This document shows positions 58,667 through 64,000 of a stretch of DNA of 64,000 nt, piece after piece. Where the stretch lies: NCBI RefSeq assembly GCF_949987535.1, contig NC_080077.1, forward strand, positions 33,507,389-33,571,388, given 5' to 3'. Position numbers and translations under genes: made by a program. The first letter of the stretch is position 1. Each line of letters opens with the position of its first letter. The notes beneath the pieces were generated by a model. The model did no database searches. It was given only the letters and a program-made list of their open reading frames with translations, and had not been told where the DNA came from. This DNA is from Balaenoptera acutorostrata (lineage: Eukaryota > Chordata > Mammalia > Artiodactyla > Balaenopteridae).

Positions 58667-58735
58667 TGTTCTATTGAGATATAATTGACATATAGCATTG
58701 TGGAAGTTTAAGGTGTACAGCGTAATGACTGCTAT
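58667..58735 (-). repeat. L1 3' end fragment (antisense)
   Basis: ctattgagatataattgacata, tagcattgtggaagtttaagg and tgtacagcgtaatgac are the antisense end of an L1. Short. Confidence 0.75.
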
Positions 58736-58739
58736 TTCT

Positions 58740-59980
58740 GGATGTTTTTGTCCTTCTGAGGACAAGCATCCCTATTTCCTTCCACATTTTCTTGTATGAT
58801 CTATTTTGGGAATTTCATACCATCCCAATCCTCTCTAGATACACATTTTTCTTGAAATGTGATATTAGAGCTCAAAACAAATACAGTTTATTTAACTCAG
58901 GGACAGAGCATGATGTATCTATCTTTAAGTCTTTAAGCTACTGGCAATGATTATAAAGTATTTTAGAACAATGAAAATTATAACTCACTTGTAAAATTCT
59001 CTGTGGAGTCACCTACATTTCCCAGTGCATGCTTTTCCTTTCTCCACTTGCATTTTTCTTTTTCTTCTTTTCATAGTCCTAATAAAGGAAAACAAACACA
59101 TCATGCTCTGGTTAAAAAAAAAAAAAAAAGAAAGAAAAAGAAAAAGAAAAACATGGAACCATACAAGTATTAATGTCCTGAGAAATGGAGTAAAAAGAAT
59201 CAAGGAAAAAAAATTTGTCAAAAATTTTTAGGTCTATTCTTGGGTGACCATTAGCCATGATTTTGTGTCTTTCTCATTCTGGCCAGGGTAGTTTCCAGAT
59301 CTGTCTATCTCATTATTCCCACTACCTTAGTGTCAATATTTTGTTTGACTAGTGGTAAATACTAGTTATATTTTCCAATTATGGCTGTTTTAGATGAATG
59401 TGAGATGTGCTTATTAAATAATAATGGTGATTCCTCCTAAAACTTGTCGGTAAAACTTCATCTGAGGATAATGATTTTGTGTAGGTGTTAATTCCACGGG
59501 ATGTATGGAGTGGATTGTAACTCGTGTATCTTTCCAATCGACTCCAGAATGTAAAACTGCCCTTTGAATTTGCCCCAGAAATTGATGATCATTCTAATTT
59601 GATAAACCATGTACATCCTGTAAATGGGAGTTCACATGCTTCTTCAGAGCATAGAGGCTGAGATGTCTAGTTAGTCACTCTCCTCACCTACAGAATTGGT
59701 ACTTTGTGTCAGGCCTCTCTTGGAGGCTGGGCATCCAAGACAGAAGAGGAGTTAGTTCACAGATGGACGGGTCTGGAAGTAACTCAGAGCCTCTAAGCAG
59801 CCTCACTTGGAATACGCCCGCTCTGTAGTCATCGCTGCTACGGGTTCTGTTCCCAGTAACCTGACCTTGAACTTCCTTAGGTGACACGGATGAATATTCT
59901 TTAGGCTTGTTGTATTCTGTATGCTTGATGTTGTATCATCATTGTTATTTTCAGAAGCAACATGATGGTAGTAGTTGAAA
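58740..59980. other. No gene; (GAAA)n microsatellite
   Basis: A poly-A followed by gaaagaaaaagaaaaag lies at about 59114-59150. The rest is unclassified. Confidence 0.5.
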
Positions 59981-59984
59981 ACTG

Positions 59985-60355
59985 GACTGCTGGTTAGAGA
60001 GCAAGTTCTGCTTCTGGCTACTTGACTGTGCAACATCTGATAAGTTAACTGACCTTTCTGTTCCTGCTCTTCTTTGAAATGAGAGCAATCATACTTCTCT
60101 TAGAGGCTGCACAGCCTGGTCTTTAAATATCTGAACTGTGGAGCAAAGTGTGTGGGTTTGAACACCACCAGTTTAATCACTTAAGAGATCTGTGTGGTTT
60201 TAGGCAAATTGTTTACCCTTGCATGATGGATAAAAGGGAGATTAAAGAGACCAGTTATCTCATACCATTATATGAAGATTAAGCACTTTACGTATATTAA
60301 CTAACTTAGAACAGTGTCTGGTACACAGTTATCACTCAAACACTAGCCATTGTTC
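59985..60355 (-). repeat. Two MIR remnants (antisense)
   Basis: A first fragment at about 59985-60100 (ggctacttgactgtgcaac, aagttaactgacctttctg) is followed by a fuller copy at 60105-60355. The second copy has agcctggtctttaaatatctg, taggcaaattgtttacccttg, tatgaagattaagcactttac and agtgtctggtacacagttatc. Confidence 0.75.
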
Positions 60356-60909
60356 TTTTCAATGATAGTGCCTCTCAGAGACAAAAGAAGATGATAGATG
60401 AGAAAGGGGCTTTGAGTACTGAAGCTTTTGCTTTTATATTGGTGTCTGGCCAACTAGATTGTGGGCTCCTTGAGGCCGGAAGCTGAGCTGTGTCTGTGCC
60501 ACACGGGCACCCAGTACACTGGTGGCCATGAAGAGATGGGTGCGCAGGTGAGCGTTTCCTAAATGGACCAAATACCCAACCCTCCTTTTTTCAAATTTTT
60601 TTGCTGAAGGGCTGAATGTTTGAAATTTTAATGTAAAATGTATTATTTTTTCTGAACCCCTGAAATTGCTTTTATTGATGGCTGTCACGGTATTCTCATT
60701 TTCCCTTATTTTGAATAATCATTGATGCTCTTCTTGCCAAATTTATGAAGTATTTATCTGGCTTGTCTCTGCCTAACTTGTGAACTACCAGGAAGGCTTT
60801 GTGACTCTCCGTGGTGAGTTGTAGCTCTGCTCCTAAGCCTCAACCCAGCAGTCTCTTCTGTGCAGTGTAAGATTACTCGGGCATACCATGGTTGAGAAGA
60901 ATCATGGAG

Positions 60910-61130
60910 TAATGGAAAGAGTATGCATTGATGATGCTGAACCAGGTCTGGGTGAGACCTGGTTTTGAATTCGTGGCCACTTTTTGGTTGTGGAGTCTGA
61001 AGCCAGTTAAAATGGTGTTACTGATATTTAGGCCAGTCACATTGTTTGGGGCTGATTAAATGTAATAGTATATATGAAGTACCTAACGCAGTACCTGGCA
61101 AAAAATAGACACATTAAATACTATTTCCCT
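60910..61130 (-). repeat. MIR SINE (antisense)
   Basis: acctggttttgaattcgtgg, ggttgtggagtctgaagcc, gattaaatgtaatagtatatatg and aacgcagtacctggcaaaa. Diverged in the middle. Confidence 0.65.
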
Positions 61131-61799
61131 TCTGCTTTAGAAATTAACCTGATGTCACCCAAACTTGCTTTGCTGATGATAAAGAATTCACTTGTTTCCG
61201 TTTGTCCTTCTGTGCTTCCAAGCTTCCTGTGCTGCAGAGGGAAGATTTCTGTCTTTTAGCCAGCAGGTGGCAACCAAATTAAAGCTAAAAGTTCACCTCA
61301 TTTTAGTAACTGGTAAGAATATTGCCTCTTCATATTAATGCTTAATGGAAATGACATGTGGATGGAAAACATTTGGCTCTGGAGTCACTCCTGGTGAAGG
61401 CATTTTTAACGCGAGGCCCCAGATCTAGAAGAATCGTTTTCTTAAGGCTGCTTTTGATTTGAGTACCAGAGTACTACGGTCATACATCTCCTCAGAGGCT
61501 TGTCAGAGGAATCATCTAGATTTATGCAATATTGTGTTGAAAATAATGAATCTGTTCACTCGATTTGGCAGTTTAAAAAGCAGAGTAAAAAGCAAAGCCA
61601 TCGATTGATAAAATAGAGCAGTTGTAAAAAGTCTATTTCATTTTATTTTTAATCTAGTTTTATGTGAATTTTGGGGGGGCTTGCCCACTGTGAATTTGTG
61701 TGATTTTTAAATAAAGCACACCTTTTGACTCAAAAGACATGAAAAGGTATAAGCAGGATAGAACCCTTTGTAAATCCTGTCTTTGAGTCTTTGTTTTGT

Positions 61800-61921
61800 T
61801 TTGTTTTACCTATAAAGTGGGGGTAAAATTGTCATCTCATATTGTTGGAAGGATTAAAGTAGAGGACGTATGAAAAGCACTTAGTAGGGTGCATGGCACA
61901 CAGTAAGCAAGCATAATAAAT
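61800..61921 (-). repeat. MIR SINE fragment (antisense)
   Basis: tacctataaagtgggggtaa, gttggaaggattaaagtag, aagcacttagtagggtgc and tggcacacagtaagcaagc are antisense MIR. The CHR-1 SINE begins within its end. Confidence 0.8.
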
Positions 61922-61929
61922 GGTACTAC

Positions 61930-62046
61930 TGGGAATTCCCTGGTGGTCCAGTGGTTAGGACTTGGTGCTTTCACTGCAGGGGCCCAGGTTCGATCCCTGG
62001 TCGGGGAACTAAGATCCCGCAAACCTCGAAGCGTGGCCAAAAAAAA
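61930..62046 (+). mobile_element. CHR-1-type short tRNA-derived SINE
   Basis: It reads tgggaattccctggtggtcc, an A-box-like tggtccagtggttagg and a B-box gttcgatccctgg. It closes with gaactaagatcccgcaaacc, cgtggccaa and poly-A. It is about 115 bases, much shorter than the other SINEs. Short flanks ggtactact (left) and ggtactctt (right) may be its target duplication. This short form occurs in whales, hippopotamus and ruminants. Confidence 0.93.
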
Positions 62047-62064
62047 GGTACTCTTTAGAGGATT

Positions 62065-62255
62065 TATGTCATTATCACAGAATCACTAAAGGTAGAAGGG
62101 ATCTGAGGCCCCCTGTGATCTAACTAACCTTTTCTTTATACGGTGAGGAAACTGAGGCATAGAAAAGGTACCATGCACAAAGTCACAGAGATAATTAGCA
62201 TTAACATCAGTTCTGGAAACCAGATCTCCTGAAGGCACTGTTTTTAACACTGATC
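62065..62255 (+). repeat. MIR-related fragment
   Basis: gtgaggaaactgaggcatag, aaaggtaccatgcacaaagtc, acagagataattagcatta and ccagatctcctgaaggcac in sense MIR-like order. Confidence 0.6.
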
Positions 62256-64000
62256 GCTAGGTGAGTCATTAGCTCATTCCGGCTGGACATGGATGCTGTA
62301 GAGAATGGCTGTCTAGGATTAGCTACTTCTTTTCTAGGGATTGTGGGCAGGGTAATGGGCGTGGCAGAGGCTCTGATGGACTGCCTTTAGAAGAGAGGTC
62401 ATGATCAAAGCACTGTCACGTGATACACGCCGCTGCTATCCTTTGAGATAAAGTCGACTCTAAACAGTAAGATAAAGCCCTAATACCAGCTTCCTTTTCC
62501 AAAGCAAGTCCCTGCTGTGCCTGCTTTCTCTCAACAGGAAGACCAGACCTACTGGCCATTGTCTTTGATGCATGTTCAGCATCCTGGGATTGTCAGGAAT
62601 GGCTAAGTGTCACCACCACCACCTGTGTTCCAGGAAAAAGAGTTAGTGACACCTGTGGCTAAAGCTGCTATCCTATGGCTCCCCTTAATGATTTGCAGTT
62701 TCCTGTAAAAGGCCTTTCAAGCAGTAGCCAGAGGGGCAAACATCTGCCCCCTTATTTAGCTCGCTGCTCACCACTCTTAGCCATCTAGTATCTCTAGAGG
62801 TCAGGGATTTGGGGACACTGTGCCTTGAATCATTTGGTAGCTGTCACCATCTTATCTGTATAACCTGCCAATGTGGGAAGTGTGATCCGTCACACTGTCA
62901 GGGAAGTTCACGACATGATGTACCCTAGACCAGTCGTGTCAGGGCTGGAGGGAGCGCAGAGGTCCCCACGTGCCATGCAGCCCTTCGTTTTCTAAATCAG
63001 AAAATTCAGCAGGACTTCACTGGGCTGTCACATCCAGAATGACTGCAATTGTTTCTCCTTCCTTTTTATTTTCCACCCTTATACCTGGCAAAGATAATAC
63101 TTTGGGCGTCTTAATTCTAGTTGGAGATGTTCAAAACCCAACCAAAACATAAATGATGGTGCTTCAAAGCTGGCAGTAAGGGGCTTAAGTACTCTGTCGT
63201 GCGCTTGTACATATTCTGTAGTGGACTTGTTTCTTCCTTTTCCCTGACACTTTTCCCATTTCAGGGCTGTCCCTCACTCAGGTCTTTGTTAAACTGACAG
63301 AGCTTGGATTTACCACATTTCCTGAGACTGTTCATATCAAAAATAACACCAAGACCATAGGGGCCCAAGTAAAAGAAAATCTGAAACCCATGGGGATGTT
63401 ACAGTTATAAGTAGAAGAGCGATTTGGGTGGGTAGCATACAGTTACCTTCTCAGATGCTCAACTCAGAATACCAGATGGATTACTGCCCCTGATCCCTAT
63501 AGACCTGAGGAAAGGACCCTGACTAGTGCAGTGTTTCTAGGCCAGATTCATGAGGCAAGAATGCATGAAGGATGTTTCTGGCTCGGGAATAATTTGAAAT
63601 AGCTAAGTTAACAACATCTGTAATGTCTAGGCTTTATAAAGCAAAGGTCTTCTAAAATTAGATACTTGTAATTTATAATTAGGCTTAATTATAGTTGCTG
63701 ATTAGTGATGCCAGTGGTAGTTTAGTGCTGTGGGGGAATTACAGACTTTGTGCTCTTCTCTGGATGCGTTTTTCTCATGTATCCTGATGCTCAGTAAGAT
63801 AAAGACAGATTGAGACTGTTGACAAATTAGTCAATTCTAGTATGATAGTGATTCTGGTTTCTTTAGGAAAGGGGAGGTGAAAGAACAGAGTGAAAATGAT
63901 TATTTTTCCTTCCTATTTCAGAATGCATAGTTGACACTGCTTCACAGGTGATATAGGGTTGTATTAACAATGATTGATTCAGTAGAATAGCTTATTCTTA
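62256..64000. other. Unclassified, less AT-rich flank
   Basis: No repeat is recognised over 1.7 kb. Composition is more balanced than most of the window, with retained CpGs near 62420-62460 (gtcacgtgatacacgccgctgc) and a tcaccaccaccacctg block at 62610. It could include regulatory or exon sequence, but I see no convincing splice-flanked frame. Confidence 0.35.

Noticed and set aside
61930..62046. tRNA gene
   Set aside because: The A and B boxes belong to a SINE head; no mature tRNA cloverleaf or anticodon arm in the right place, and the body continues as a SINE with poly-A.
1..64000. CRISPR array, operon, prophage or bacterial system
   Set aside because: Repeats are dispersed retroelements and short satellites, frames are short and decayed, and the sequence is mammalian.

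Overview
This 64 kb window is mammalian nuclear DNA, most probably from a cetacean. It is AT-rich, has no long open reading frames, and is filled with interspersed repeats of many ages. The lineage diagnosis rests on ten copies of the long tRNA-Glu-derived CHR-type SINE, recognisable by its head beginning ggcttccctggtgg, its body of repeated gagcc/cgcaac blocks and its (AAAT)n tail. One short CHR-1-type SINE lies near 61.9 kb, and there are several cetartiodactyl-type L1 3' ends. Older layers shared by placental mammals are MIR, L2, MLT1-type LTRs, MER5/hAT-Charlie DNA transposons and ancient L1/HAL1. Family names come from sequence recognition, not from a database search.

Layout: 0-9 kb holds L2, MIR, L1 and MLT1 remnants around an AT-rich single-copy stretch (3.6-5.5 kb). 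12.6-17.3 kb holds decayed L1/HAL1 and an MLT1 LTR. 18.2-19.1 kb is a GC-richer, repetitive, LTR-like block split by a short L1. 20.0-20.75 kb holds two head-on SINEs. 23.3-23.84 kb is the only gene-like landmark: a CpG-rich block ending in a strong splice donor on the + strand. It looks like the promoter and first exon of a gene whose remaining exons lie to the right, probably outside the window. I could not name the gene. Everything from 23.84 kb rightwards may therefore be its first intron.

28-34 kb is again repeat-rich (L2 with a 20-bp minisatellite, L1, hAT/MER5). 34.58-35.89 kb is a decayed processed pseudogene of ribosomal protein L5 (RPL5), split by a CHR SINE with a perfect 15-bp target-site duplication. 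36-53 kb carries scattered MIR, SINE and L1 copies, then a hAT-Charlie transposon interrupted by another SINE. 53.5-56.9 kb is a nest of L1 and MLT1 insertions. 57-64 kb is mostly unclassified sequence with MIRs and the CHR-1 SINE.

There is no operon, CRISPR array, phage or other dedicated multi-gene system. The best items for follow-up are the unassigned CpG-rich first exon, the SINE-split RPL5 pseudogene, the dated nested insertions, the inverted SINE pair, an unexplained ~97-bp duplicated segment at 33.6/33.9 kb and two candidate conserved noncoding blocks.
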